NCBI GenBank assembly: GCA_001299455.1
Contig: CYUK01000003.1
Coordinates: forward strand, 992,001-1,056,000
Direction of reading: 5' to 3'
Source of the DNA: Clostridiales bacterium SIT11
Lineage (GTDB): Bacteria; Bacillota; Clostridia; Tissierellales; Peptoniphilaceae
DNA length: 64,000 nt
Shown here one piece after another: positions 1-8,840 of the stretch. The notes under the pieces were generated by a model. That model worked only from the letters and a program-made list of their open reading frames with translations, did not search any database and was not told the DNA's origin. The position numbers and the translations under genes were made by a program. The number at the start of each line of letters is the position of its first letter. The stretch's first letter is position 1.

Positions 1-53
1 CCTCCACAAGTACAATCCTTCTCTCTTTTTTCTTTCTTACCAAATAATCTCAT
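1..53 (-). CDS. Start of thioredoxin-like small redox protein (partial)
   Basis: Only the first 17 codons are inside the window; the gene continues to the left. The visible N-terminus is MRLFGKKEKREKDCTCGG, a lysine-rich start leading into a Cys-x-Cys-Gly-Gly motif. The start is fixed by an AAGGAGG site six bases upstream of the ATG. Small thioredoxin or glutaredoxin-like proteins with such a cysteine-rich start are often encoded next to ArsP/DUF318-type permeases, and this one lies 85 bases downstream of such a permease on the same strand, so it is probably the last gene of the arsenic operon. The family assignment rests on context and the CxCGG motif only. Confidence 0.5.
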   Translation of the reverse strand, partial: MRLFGKKEKREKDCTCG

Positions 54-138
54 TTTTTCCTCCTTAATCCACACCTATTGTTTTCACAACAGCATATATT
101 TTTTACTTTCTACTTCATAGTTTCATTTTACTTGCCCA

Positions 139-1134
139 TTAAATTAAAATAGGGCTAAAAATGTTAAATAAATATCCTACAACAATGATACCAAAAATAC
201 AAATTCCTATGAATAGAAATAAAAGCTTTGGTTTAACCGCTTTTTTTAACATAATCAATGATGGTAGGCTGAGTGTTGTTACTGCCATCATAAAAGATAG
301 GACAGTTCCTAGTTGAGCGCCTTTTGCCAATAGAGCTTCTGCTATTGGTATACTTCCAAAAATATCAGCATACATTGGTACTCCGATAAAAGTTGCCAAA
401 ACTACTCCAAGTGGATTCTTGCTGCCTAAGATATTTTCCACCCAAGTTTGAGGAATCCAATTGTGGATCAATGACCCTATGCCCACACCTACTAAAATAT
501 AAGGGAAAACTTTTTTGAACGTGTCACTAACTTGCGTTTTAGAAAAATCAACCCTGTCTTTTAATGTTAAGCTTGGAGAGCTAATATCAACTTGACTGGC
601 ATTTTTTATAAAATCTTCTACATACCTTTCCATATGCATTTTTTCGATGAGGCTCCCACCAATTACAGCAATAATTAGCCCGAAGACGACATATGCTAGA
701 GCTATTTTGCCTCCAAAGATACTCATAAGTAAAATAAGGCTACCCAAATCAACCATTGGAGAAGATATTAAAAATGAAAAACTCACTCCAATAGGCAAGC
801 CAGCACTTGTAAAGCCCATGAATATGGGGATTGAAGAGCATGAACAAAAAGGTGTTACGGTGCCTAGTAAGGCAGATATGATATTTGCCCCTAATCCATC
901 AAAACGCCCCAGAATTTTTTTACTTCTTTCAGGTGGGAAATAGCTTTGTATATAAGAAATGATAAAAATCAACACGCAAAGTAATATTGTAATTTTTATA
1001 ACATCATAGATGAAAAATTGTACGCTTCCTCCAAGTTTTGAAGTCATATCAAGGCCAAGATTTGTTAATACTCCTCCTATCAATTCATTGAGCCATTTCA
1101 TTCCTAGAATTTGATCTTGAATAAAGTTCCACAT
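139..1134 (-). CDS. ArsP/DUF318-family permease
   Basis: A 331-residue polytopic membrane protein with about eight hydrophobic segments. The hallmark is the stretch TPFCSCSSIPIFMGF near residues 93-107, followed by AGLPIGVSFSFLISSPMVD, the cysteine-containing core of the PF03773 permease family. Members export organoarsenicals (ArsP) or other metal and metalloid species; the cysteines are thought to bind the substrate. It follows acr3 with only 17 bases between them, so it is probably co-transcribed with arsR and acr3. The exact substrate cannot be told from sequence; arsenic is inferred from neighbours. Confidence 0.85.
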   Translation of the reverse strand: MWNFIQDQILGMKWLNELIGGVLTNLGLDMTSKLGGSVQFFIYDVIKITILLCVLIFIISYIQSYFPPERSKKILGRFDGLGANIISALLGTVTPFCSCSSIPIFMGFTSAGLPIGVSFSFLISSPMVDLGSLILLMSIFGGKIALAYVVFGLIIAVIGGSLIEKMHMERYVEDFIKNASQVDISSPSLTLKDRVDFSKTQVSDTFKKVFPYILVGVGIGSLIHNWIPQTWVENILGSKNPLGVVLATFIGVPMYADIFGSIPIAEALLAKGAQLGTVLSFMMAVTTLSLPSLIMLKKAVKPKLLFLFIGICIFGIIVVGYLFNIFSPILI

Positions 1135-1151
1135 CTCTAACCTCTTTAAAT

Positions 1152-2210
1152 TTAAGATTCTTGATTTTCTAAAAACCAGTGTTTTGTATTATTCGCAATA
1201 TTTACTAAGAATAACATAACTGGTACTTCAGTAAGAACACCTACAGTGCAGGCTAATGCAACTGGTGAATCTATCCCAAATATTGCTATTGCAACAGCTA
1301 CAGATAATTCAAAAAAATTTGAAGCTCCAATCATGCCTGCTGGTGCTGCTATTTCAAAGGGTAGGCCTACTTTTTTGCTTAACCCATAGGCTATAGTAAA
1401 AATTAGGAATGTTTGAAGGGTAAGGGGAATAGCTATCAATAAAATATGAAATGGGTTTTCTAAAATTACATTTGCTTGTGAAGAAAATATAATGATTAGG
1501 GTCAATAGTAGTCCAACTGTTGTCATTCCGTCAAATTTACTTAAAAATTCTTTTTCAAAATAATCCTTTCCTCTTTTATCAATTACTATTTTCCTTGTGA
1601 TGGCACCTCCTAATAATGGAATAGCAACAAATAAAAACACACTAATAAATAATGTGCTATAGGGTACTACAACATTAGATACGCCTAATAAAAACTTCAC
1701 GATAGGTACAAAAGCAAGTAAAATAATTAAATCATTTGTGGCTACTTGAACCACAGTGTAAGCAGGGTCACCCTTTGTCAGAGTCGACCACACAAAAACC
1801 ATCGCAGTACATGGCGCAGCTCCAAGCAAAACAGCCCCCGCTAAATAATCATTGGCCAAATCATTAGGAATGATATTTTTAAATATAATAAAGAAAAACA
1901 AATAAGCTATTCCAAACATAGTAAATGGTTTTATTAGCCAGTTAACAGCCCATGTTACAAATAGGCCTTTTGGATTTTCTCTAACTCTTTTTATACTTTG
2001 AAAATCTACTTTCATCATCATTGGATAAATCATAATCCAAATTAATATTGCTATCGGCACAGATATACCTGCAATTTGCATTTTACCTAAGGCAGATGGG
2101 ATTATAGGTATATATTTTCCTATAAGTACCCCCACAATCATGCAAAATAATACCCATAAAGTTAGGTATTTTTGAAATACATTAATTCCTTCATTCTTAT
2201 TTTTTTTCAT
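1152..2210 (-). CDS. acr3: ACR3-family arsenite efflux transporter
   Basis: A 352-residue protein with about ten membrane segments. The motif GAAPCTAMVFVW near residue 131 carries the conserved cysteine of ACR3 arsenite/antimonite exporters, and TNDLIILLAF follows, also typical. Such proteins expel As(III) using the proton gradient. The start is supported by a GGAGGAAGAACT-type site directly upstream. It lies 61 bases after the ArsR-type repressor and 17 bases before the ArsP-type permease, giving an arsR-acr3-permease operon. Length matches the family. Confidence 0.92.
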   Translation of the reverse strand: MKKNKNEGINVFQKYLTLWVLFCMIVGVLIGKYIPIIPSALGKMQIAGISVPIAILIWIMIYPMMMKVDFQSIKRVRENPKGLFVTWAVNWLIKPFTMFGIAYLFFFIIFKNIIPNDLANDYLAGAVLLGAAPCTAMVFVWSTLTKGDPAYTVVQVATNDLIILLAFVPIVKFLLGVSNVVVPYSTLFISVFLFVAIPLLGGAITRKIVIDKRGKDYFEKEFLSKFDGMTTVGLLLTLIIIFSSQANVILENPFHILLIAIPLTLQTFLIFTIAYGLSKKVGLPFEIAAPAGMIGASNFFELSVAVAIAIFGIDSPVALACTVGVLTEVPVMLFLVNIANNTKHWFLENQES

Positions 2211-2271
2211 AGTTCTTCCTCCTCGTTAGTATAGATACATTTAAATGTTTCTATGTGTAGTGCAGAAAAAT

Positions 2272-2583
2272 TTACTTCGTCCAAGTGTGACAAATACATT
2301 CCTCTCCGCTATTAAATATTTCCTTTAAGTCGGATTGCATCTCCTTCAGAATCTTCTTATTGGCAATGTAATATATGTTTTTTCCTTCTCTACGACTGAT
2401 CACTAGATTAGCATCCTCTAATCTTTTCATATCATTCGATAGTGTTGGTTGTGTTATATCGAATTGCTCTAATATCTCACAAGCACAAAACTCATTGCAA
2501 GATAACATATCTATAATTTCTAATCGTTTTGGATCACTCAAAACTTTTAATTTTTTTGATATCTCTATATATTTATTCTTCAT
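2272..2583 (-). CDS. arsR: ArsR/SmtB-family metalloid-responsive repressor
   Basis: A winged-helix repressor of 103 residues. The DNA-recognition helix is ITQPTLSNDMKRLEDANLV, and the start of the preceding helix holds CNEFCACEIL, whose Cys-x3-Cys-x-Cys layout resembles the As(III)-binding cysteines of classical ArsR. A further CICHTWTK lies at the C-terminus and could add ligands. I chose the start at 2583 because AGGAGG sits seven bases upstream; a longer reading to 2640 would run through the promoter. The repressor probably shuts off its own operon and releases on arsenite binding. Confidence 0.9.
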   Translation of the reverse strand: MKNKYIEISKKLKVLSDPKRLEIIDMLSCNEFCACEILEQFDITQPTLSNDMKRLEDANLVISRREGKNIYYIANKKILKEMQSDLKEIFNSGEECICHTWTK

Positions 2584-2611
2584 GTAAACCTCCTTCCTCT
2601 TTTCATATAAG

Positions 2612-2640
2612 ATTATACAAATCATATAGAAGGTTGTCAA
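2612..2640 (-). promoter_or_regulatory. Consensus promoter of the arsenic operon with likely ArsR operator
   Basis: On the minus strand TTGACA (2640-2635) and TATAAT (2617-2612) are separated by exactly 17 bases, a perfect vegetative promoter. The spacer and -10 lie within an imperfect inverted repeat, ATATGATT then AATCTTATAT, which is a plausible ArsR operator. The arsR start codon is about 30 bases downstream. Operator function is inference. Confidence 0.85.
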
Positions 2641-3162
2641 TGTGTTTTTCCTTTATTTCTTAAAATAATTTTTATTGTTTCCTTTTCACCATCTCAACTC
2701 ATTTATATCTATAAACTTGCCTTATCGCTGTGCATTATCCCTAATTTTATTCTTTGAACTATATTCTCACTCTTTCTAAGATTCTCATCATAAAGATTTC
2801 TCCTAGCTGATTTTTGTTCTTGAATTTTTTTAATACCTTCTTCCTCTCAATAATTGCTTCACAGTTGTCTTTTGCAAGCTAATAATTTTCTTTTTCAAGT
2901 TCTTTGACAATGCTTATGATGCTTTTCTCTTCTAAGTGCTAATTAAATATTTTCCTGATGCAATATTAATATAATATATATAAGCTTCCAATTGGAATCA
3001 TAAGATGTAAGTCTAGTTAAAGCAGATATTTGTGCAATTAAACTGGTTAACATGTGAAAATAGGCTAAGAAATCTAGTTGTAAAAACCAAATCTCTATTC
3101 TTAAAATCAACTACCTAATTATTACTGTTAAAATTTTCGCCCTTTACTTTTTTCATTCAAAA
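2641..3162. other. Gene-free AT-rich stretch with decayed coding traces
   Basis: No intact gene. On the minus strand between about 2,740 and 2,940 there is a coiled-coil-like reading (HLEEKSIISIVKELEKENY, a TAG stop, then LAKDNCEAIIERKK) that looks like decayed coding sequence, and a second open stretch between about 3,100 and 2,950 includes LTRLTSYDSNWK. I recognise neither. Both lack a start and ribosome binding site, so they are best seen as remnants of lost island genes. Confidence 0.35.
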
Positions 3163-4806
3163 TTACTCTGATCTCAACTTTCTGACTTCTTCTTTTAATT
3201 GCTCATTTTCTTTTCTTAGTGCTTCATTAATAACATTATTTGAATTTTTCCGCCAATTCAGTATATCTAATACCACTTTATACAGATTGGGATTATTAAT
3301 AATAACCACTTCTAGTTTATCTCTAACTCTTGTTAACGCTTCAAAGTAACAGCTGAATTCATCGTATGGATAATTTCTATAATCATCACTTTCTTTATAG
3401 TTAGACGCCAATTTAGCCGTTTCTTTATCGTAAAAAATATACTCATCAAATATCACAATGACATTGTTATATTCTTTTCCTATAACATCATGGATGTTTT
3501 TTGAATTAAATACAAAATTTTTCCTTTGCCTTCTTCCTGTGGTTTTTGTACTATATTCCGTTAATTCAATAGGTATAAATTGGTCATGACGATACCTATG
3601 CTCTATATAATCTGATGCCCCTTCTCTATGATTAAAGTATTTAACAGTTACTTTTTTATAATCAGCTGGTTGACTCTCTCTATCCGTAGGTTGTAATATT
3701 TTTCTAATAAACCACGACATCTCATTATTTTGTCTAATCTTATCACCTAGAAAATAATTAGTAATTTTTATATCTTGATTAAGTTTATCTTCTATATTTA
3801 ATGTTTTCTCAGTAGGATGTAGTGTTTGTTTTTTGTCGACACTATAAACAACTAGTTCTACGTCTAAATTTATTAAAATATTATGCTGCTCTTCTCTAAC
3901 TCTTTGAAATTCATCAAATAAAACAACATCATACTTTCTAAGCTGTGAAAAATCAGAACTTATTGACTTAATATCAAAAATATCAAAGTTATGAATTCTA
4001 CTTAATTCTCTGAAGTTCTCTAATTTACCACAAAAAACTAAAATTACTTTTTTACCTTGTTTTATAAATTCTGCGGCTAAATCAAATAGTACAAGTGATT
4101 TTCCAGTGCCTGCCCTGCCCGACACACTATGATATACCGATCTAGATTTTAATATTTTATCGACTACTTCTCTTTGTTCCTGATTTAAGTAGTAAGAGTT
4201 CTTTACGAATTTTTCAGGCTCACTATAAGGAGATATTATTAAATCTTCTGGTTTTATCATTTCAAGCTTATTACATTCAATGTAGTCACTTGATATATCT
4301 AGAATCAAGCTGGAAAATCCTACTTCTACCAACTTATAATCTTTATTTGAACAACCATCAGTTGGAACTAACCTATACAATTTTTCATCACTTAAAACAT
4401 ATGTATAATTAATTACATTTTCTGTGCAATTTAATAAAATATGATTTTGTCTTCTTAAAGTATCTTCCAATTTCTCCTTACCACCATTTGGATATTCAGA
4501 CTTTAATTCAATATTTAAAGTTGTATCTTTGGTAAATCTTAATAAATCAAATTCCTGATTAATAGCTTTACTGTTTTTATAACCATAATAAAAAGCTTCT
4601 TTTTGTTCAGAATTCAATTTACTGCTTATTTTTTCATATAAAGATTTAAAAGTTTCCAGTTCTCTATACTTTATCTGAACATTTGAAATATTTTGGATTT
4701 CGTCATCTAGAGTTGCTAAAAAGTTTTTCATTATATTTTCGTCATTATAGATAACAGGATTGCTTATAATTTGATATAAAGACTCTAAATTAATACTTCT
4801 ACTCAT
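3163..4806 (-). CDS. DUF2075-type ATPase/helicase with N-terminal PD-(D/E)XK-like domain
   Basis: A 547-residue protein. Residues 85-102 read EFDLLRF...LNIELK, matching the D...(D/E)xK pattern of PD-(D/E)XK nucleases (D87, E100, K102). From about residue 207 a superfamily 1 helicase-like ATPase follows: LNQEQREVV, Walker A GRAGTGKS (230-237), Walker B VVLFDE (294-299), a VDKKQ motif III, and late motifs GKEYNNVIVIFDE and EALTRVRDKLEVV. The last 25 residues form a short charged coiled coil. Nuclease plus SF1 helicase in one chain is a layout of several phage-defence proteins, and the gene sits alone in a decayed mobile region, but defence is inference. The nuclease call is weaker than the ATPase call. 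Confidence 0.75.
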   Translation of the reverse strand: MSRSINLESLYQIISNPVIYNDENIMKNFLATLDDEIQNISNVQIKYRELETFKSLYEKISSKLNSEQKEAFYYGYKNSKAINQEFDLLRFTKDTTLNIELKSEYPNGGKEKLEDTLRRQNHILLNCTENVINYTYVLSDEKLYRLVPTDGCSNKDYKLVEVGFSSLILDISSDYIECNKLEMIKPEDLIISPYSEPEKFVKNSYYLNQEQREVVDKILKSRSVYHSVSGRAGTGKSLVLFDLAAEFIKQGKKVILVFCGKLENFRELSRIHNFDIFDIKSISSDFSQLRKYDVVLFDEFQRVREEQHNILINLDVELVVYSVDKKQTLHPTEKTLNIEDKLNQDIKITNYFLGDKIRQNNEMSWFIRKILQPTDRESQPADYKKVTVKYFNHREGASDYIEHRYRHDQFIPIELTEYSTKTTGRRQRKNFVFNSKNIHDVIGKEYNNVIVIFDEYIFYDKETAKLASNYKESDDYRNYPYDEFSCYFEALTRVRDKLEVVIINNPNLYKVVLDILNWRKNSNNVINEALRKENEQLKEEVRKLRSE

Positions 4807-4860
4807 TTTATTACCTTCCCTTAAATTTATTCTTGTGATAAATACTTACCTATGATAATT

Positions 4861-5742
4861 TTATACAATATAATTGCTTACACTTTGCCCTTTATGAATA
4901 TATTTGCCTCTATACATAGAGTAGTCAAAATCTGACTTAATCGGTCTTGAATCATACCTATTATAATCTTCTATTTTATCAACTTTTATGTCTTTAAATT
5001 CAATCGGAAGTCCAGCTGATAATACAAAGCCTTTTCTATTTTGTACATGAAAATGTATATGAGGTTCCGTTGTATTGCCTGAATTCCCACACTCAGCTAA
5101 TTTTTGATATCTTTTTACTACATCGCCTTTTTTAACTAAAAAGCTATTTGGCTTAATATGGCAAATTAAAGAATACTCATTCTCCGTATGTTTGATTACA
5201 ATGTAATTTCCTCTGATATCTTTTATTAAAGGATCAGTAAAATTATTCCACATAATCTTACTATCTTTGCATTTATTAGATACTTCAATTACTATACCGT
5301 CTGCTGGAGCTATTATATCACTTCCGTAACAATAATAATTTTCTAGTTTTTTTCTGTCGCCACTATAACTTTTTAGTTTATCATCTAACTTTATGAAGTC
5401 ATAAGCATATCTTTGAGCGTTAATACTCCAAGAGTGTGATAATTCCTTATCCACACCTCCATTAACTACTGTCCATTTACCTTTGAAGGGTAAGGAGTAC
5501 TTAATATCGCTTTTATAATTTGAAACACTAGGAACAGGATTATTTTTTAATGGAATAGCAAACATTGCCAAAAGTTGTCCTAAGGATTGAATGAAAATTG
5601 GCAAAGTAAATAATAACTCAAAAAAACCAAATATCCAAAATCCCCATAAAATGTTCCATAACTGATTATCAAAAACAAATCCTAAGAAACCAAATAATCC
5701 TACCCATTTAAGATATGATGCTAATTTAATAAAAATCCTCAT
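4861..5742 (-). CDS. Membrane-anchored M23 (LytM-type) metallopeptidase
   Basis: 293 residues. Residues 10-65 are strongly hydrophobic and should form two or three membrane segments. The rest is an M23 domain: YGSDIIAPADGIVIEV (139-154), the YxxICH histidine at 195, and the PHIHFH motif (227-232). The usual first HxxxD zinc ligand pair reads RxxxD at 111-115, though a histidine stands at 103, so zinc binding needs care. M23 enzymes cut peptidoglycan cross-bridges or other glycyl peptides. The gene follows an XRE regulator (9 bases apart) and a small membrane protein on the same strand, suggesting a three-gene unit. Biological role unknown. Confidence 0.75.
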   Translation of the reverse strand: MRIFIKLASYLKWVGLFGFLGFVFDNQLWNILWGFWIFGFFELLFTLPIFIQSLGQLLAMFAIPLKNNPVPSVSNYKSDIKYSLPFKGKWTVVNGGVDKELSHSWSINAQRYAYDFIKLDDKLKSYSGDRKKLENYYCYGSDIIAPADGIVIEVSNKCKDSKIMWNNFTDPLIKDIRGNYIVIKHTENEYSLICHIKPNSFLVKKGDVVKRYQKLAECGNSGNTTEPHIHFHVQNRKGFVLSAGLPIEFKDIKVDKIEDYNRYDSRPIKSDFDYSMYRGKYIHKGQSVSNYIV

Positions 5743-5751
5743 AAATACCCC

Positions 5752-5952
5752 TTATTCATCTATAACGTTAAAAATATCTTCAATACTCACATTAAATATC
5801 TTGGCAATATTCCAAGCCAATTCCAAAGATGGATTATAACGGCCATTCTCTAAATTTCCTATCGTTTCTCTTCTAACACCTACTAATTTCGCCAAATCAG
5901 CTTGTGTAAAATTATACTTTGCCCTATATTCTTTTATTCTATTTTCAATCAT
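5752..5952 (-). CDS. Small XRE-family transcription regulator
   Basis: A 66-residue Cro/C1-type helix-turn-helix protein: NRIKEYRAKYNFTQADLAKL, then VGVRRETIGNLENGRYNPS as the recognition unit, and a short acidic tail. It has no effector domain. Its start overlaps the end of the upstream membrane-protein gene by eight bases, so the two are translationally coupled; the M23 peptidase follows nine bases later. Pairs of such a mini-regulator with a small membrane protein are common in Bacillota and are usually autoregulated. Confidence 0.88.
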   Translation of the reverse strand: MIENRIKEYRAKYNFTQADLAKLVGVRRETIGNLENGRYNPSLELAWNIAKIFNVSIEDIFNVIDE

Positions 5953-6310
5953 TTCTCATACCTAGCTTTTCTCTAAACTCATAAATTATAATTAATATCG
6001 TATATACGAAAATTGACATAATCCAAGCTAGTATTAAAGCAAATATAAAAGATTCATATAATCCATAATTTAGAACAAAGAATCTATATACACTAATTAT
6101 TGCAAAAACTAAATTTCCAGCAAAAAAAGAAAATGTAGCAGATTTATTAGTATAGTTTTCTAACATCTCATCAATATCAACAAATAGATATTTAAAATGT
6201 ATTAAAAATGCAAAGAAGCACAGAAATAGCTTATTCTCTGTATAGATTCCTAAAATTCCTAATGCTGATAACAGTCCTAAGGATCCATATATTACTTTGT
6301 ATTTATTCAT
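5945..6310 (-). CDS. Small multi-pass membrane protein
   Basis: 121 residues, with four hydrophobic segments at about 6-24, 28-44, 60-80 and 87-110. No family signature is clear to me; the size and the coupling with a mini XRE regulator resemble DUF3796/DUF2178-type membrane partners. It is the first gene of the three-gene unit that continues with the regulator and the M23 peptidase. A role in sensing or modulating the regulator is only inference. Confidence 0.6.
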   Translation of the reverse strand: MNKYKVIYGSLGLLSALGILGIYTENKLFLCFFAFLIHFKYLFVDIDEMLENYTNKSATFSFFAGNLVFAIISVYRFFVLNYGLYESFIFALILAWIMSIFVYTILIIIYEFREKLGMRND

Positions 6311-6481
6311 AGTTCATTCCTTTGTGGTGTATTTCTATCATTTTGATAAAATTGTACCACATTTCCGAATGTAAGACAATTAAAATCATCCTCTTTATAG
6401 TTCAATTAATCTAAGACCTAATAAAATGAATTAATAATATGAATTTTCATATGTTTATTCTCATAAATCATTATGAGCACA

Positions 6482-6522
6482 AAAATAGTCTTTTAGGATT
6501 TAAAATCAAACCCCAAAAGACT
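6482..6522 (-). terminator. Hairpin terminator in gene-free stretch
   Basis: On the minus strand AGTCTTTT pairs with AAAAGACT around a short loop and is followed by ATTTTTG. It would end a minus-strand transcript, fitting the fragment at 6549-6634 as the tail of a lost gene. Confidence 0.55.
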
Positions 6523-6548
6523 ACTATTTAACTGCATATTCTTTCTTT

Positions 6549-6634
6549 TTATATATCTAACTGAAAATCATCTATTCTCCATCCATACCACCCCATGCTT
6601 TTAAGCATCTTAGGTAAACCATCAAATCTATTTT
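6549..6634 (-). pseudogene. C-terminal fragment of an unrecognised gene
   Basis: A minus-strand reading frame gives RFDGLPKMLKSMGWYGW followed by RIDDFQLDI and a stop, with a stop also a few codons upstream. The composition (tryptophans, balanced charge) looks like real protein, and a terminator hairpin lies just downstream. There is no start codon with a ribosome site. I do not recognise the family. Confidence 0.3.
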
Positions 6635-6933
6635 AATTTATGAATTCATCTATTATTCTATTCTATAAAACAATAAAATTTTTACTTGCTTGCTTACATT
6701 TATGGGAGATTAGTGAGATTTCTTCACATTATTTCTTCTTATAACCAAAAGACCCGACTTGGTTCGCATTATACTAAAAGACGTGTCGGGTACTGTTAAG
6801 TATTATAATACACATTTAAATCTATTTTCAAATCTTCTATTTCTTATATAAATTTTCCAAACTAATTATATATAATTAGTTGTCTATTTCTACTACCTCA
6901 AAAATTAATAGCTAGACAAAGAGGAGGTATTAT

Positions 6934-7452
6934 TTAATGATTTCCGTCTAAGTAATCCTCAAATTGATATTCGTTCCCATCAACTTCTATAAACCATGTG
7001 CTATACGCATCTATATTTAAAGGATTATCATCAACAACATGAGTTTTATAGTAATTTGTATATATGCTGTACACGAGATTCTTTCTTGTGTCATTCTTAT
7101 CTATTTTCCCATTATAAAAAGAGATATATACAGTAGATACTTTTGTATCTTTTGCCCAATATTTGCTTGCAATTTCATCCATGTGATTGGTATTTATGAA
7201 TGGCTTTAATTTATCTATTACTTTTTTTACATCATTAATTTTAAAATTTTCAGATGTAACAAAATTAATATATAAGGATGGTCTTAAAAATTTTATTTGA
7301 ATCTCACCTATTTTTTTATTTGATGACATCTCTTCTTTAAACAAATGAAACTCTTCACTTTTAACATTTTTTTCTCTAGAACAAGCAGTTATAAATATCA
7401 ATCCTATCATTAAAGTCACTATTATTAAATGTTTCCTGTTTTTATTTTTCAT
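6934..7452 (-). CDS. Putative lipoprotein of unknown function
   Basis: 172 residues. A lysine-rich N-terminus, a hydrophobic core and the lipobox ITAC (cysteine 24) mark a lipoprotein signal peptide cleaved by signal peptidase II, so the protein should be anchored outside the membrane. The mature part is charged and shows no motif I know; the end is rich in acidic and aromatic residues (FIEVDGNEYQFEDYLDG). A weak AGGAGT site precedes the start. It stands alone between two gene-poor stretches of the AT-rich region and is probably cargo of the lost mobile element. Confidence 0.7.
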   Translation of the reverse strand: MKNKNRKHLIIVTLMIGLIFITACSREKNVKSEEFHLFKEEMSSNKKIGEIQIKFLRPSLYINFVTSENFKINDVKKVIDKLKPFINTNHMDEIASKYWAKDTKVSTVYISFYNGKIDKNDTRKNLVYSIYTNYYKTHVVDDNPLNIDAYSTWFIEVDGNEYQFEDYLDGNH

Positions 7453-7664
7453 TTAAAATACAACACTCCTTAAGCTAGATTCCCATCAAGACTAGATAGC
7501 TTTAGCAAAACATCTGATAGGGAGTTTAATTTAATTATTTGAAATCTATTAAATTATTTTGTTTTATAGCATTCGTCTATAAAAAATTTGAGACTATAAA
7601 TTAATAATCACATTTATAGTATACCATTACCACTTATATTAAAAACAGCCCCCTTACGGATTTG

Positions 7665-8840
7665 CTACTTGTTGATATCAATTTCAATTCCAGACTTGAA
7701 TATTACTTTTAATTTCTCATCATAAATTACTATCTTCTCTATAAGTTTCCTTACTAAATCTTCATCGTATCTTTCTATTTCTAATTGTTGACTGTCTAAA
7801 AACTCTTCTAATTCCATTAGCCTGCTTTGTTCATTCTTCTCTTCCGCTAAATCTAGAAGTATCTTTTCTTTTTCATTCCTTAATTCTTCCACTCTGCCTG
7901 CAAGGTCTGTGTAGTCTTTCTTGGCATTAGCAACTTTTAAAAGCTCTTCTTGAACCTCCAGCATTTCTTTGTCTATTTCTTTGATTTTGCTACTTCCATC
8001 ACCTGTGATGGCTTTTTCTATATTCTCTTTTATTATTTCTTTTAATTCACTGCTTTCAGATATAAGTTGATTAATGGCTTCTACGACTGCCTCTTGTAGG
8101 TCTTCTTCTCTTATAGTTCTTGCTTCACATGCTTCTGGTCCATGGGTTACTCTTGTACAACATCTCCAAACAGTGTACTTTTTCCCTCTGTTATTCCATG
8201 CTATTATCCTGTAAATATCCCCGCATTTAGAGCAGTAGACAATACTTGAAAGGGCGTATTTGCTTGAATAAATTCTTCTCTTTCCTTTGCCGCTCACCAT
8301 ATTGGCTCGTCTATCCATTTCTTCTTGGACTCGCATGAATATTTCTTTTGGTATGATGGCTTCGTGGCTATTTTCTACATAATATTGAGGTGCTATTCCA
8401 TCATTCTTTACTCTTTTCTTATTTAGAAAATCCACTGTATAAGTCTTTTGTAATAGGGCGTCTCCCATATATTTCTCATTAGTTAATATTTGATTGATGT
8501 TTGATACATGCCACTTCTTATTTCCTGCTCCATTTACTATCTTATCTTTTTCAAGTCCTTCTTTTATATCTCGTAGGCTTGCTCCTTCCAAGTATTCTCT
8601 GTAGATCCTTTTTATAATTTTTGCTTCTTCAGTAACGATGACAAGTTTTCCCTCTTCGTCTTTTGTGTAGCCTAAGAACCTATTATGGTTTACTTGGACT
8701 TGCCCTTGTTGAAATCTGTATTGAAAGCCTAACTTCACATTTTGCGATAAGGATTGACTTTCCTGTTGTGCAAGAGATGCCATAATGGTAAAGAGGACTT
8801 CTCCCTTAGGGTGTATAAGTGCGTCCTTGTAAACAAGAGA
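7665..8840 (-). pseudogene. Large serine recombinase lacking its catalytic domain
   Basis: The frame reads [19 protein letters not shown], the end of the resolvase catalytic domain, then the recombinase domain (from [14 protein letters not shown]), a zinc ribbon with [12 protein letters not shown] and WRCC, and a C-terminal coiled coil (residues about 265-325). The N-terminal part with the catalytic serine is missing: in frame upstream there are only about eight further codons and then the TAG stop of the broken DUF3847 gene. If translated at all, it could begin at the ATG at 8783 (372 residues). Such recombinases insert and excise integrative elements; this one cannot catalyse strand exchange. 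It documents a deletion that fused two parts of an element. Confidence 0.88.

Larger units (their letters stand above)
6311..6933. other. Gene-free 623-bp stretch with hairpins and a gene fragment
   Basis: No intact gene. It holds a terminator-like hairpin (6482-6522), a short C-terminal gene fragment (6549-6634) and a 7-bp inverted repeat ACCCGAC / GTCGGGT (6752-6758 and 6785-6791) with a 26-base loop. The rest is AT-rich with no signal I can support. Confidence 0.5.

Noticed and set aside
2584-2640. N-terminal extension of ArsR (MTTFYMICI...)
   Set aside because: It runs through a perfect promoter and past a better ribosome site at the start I chose.
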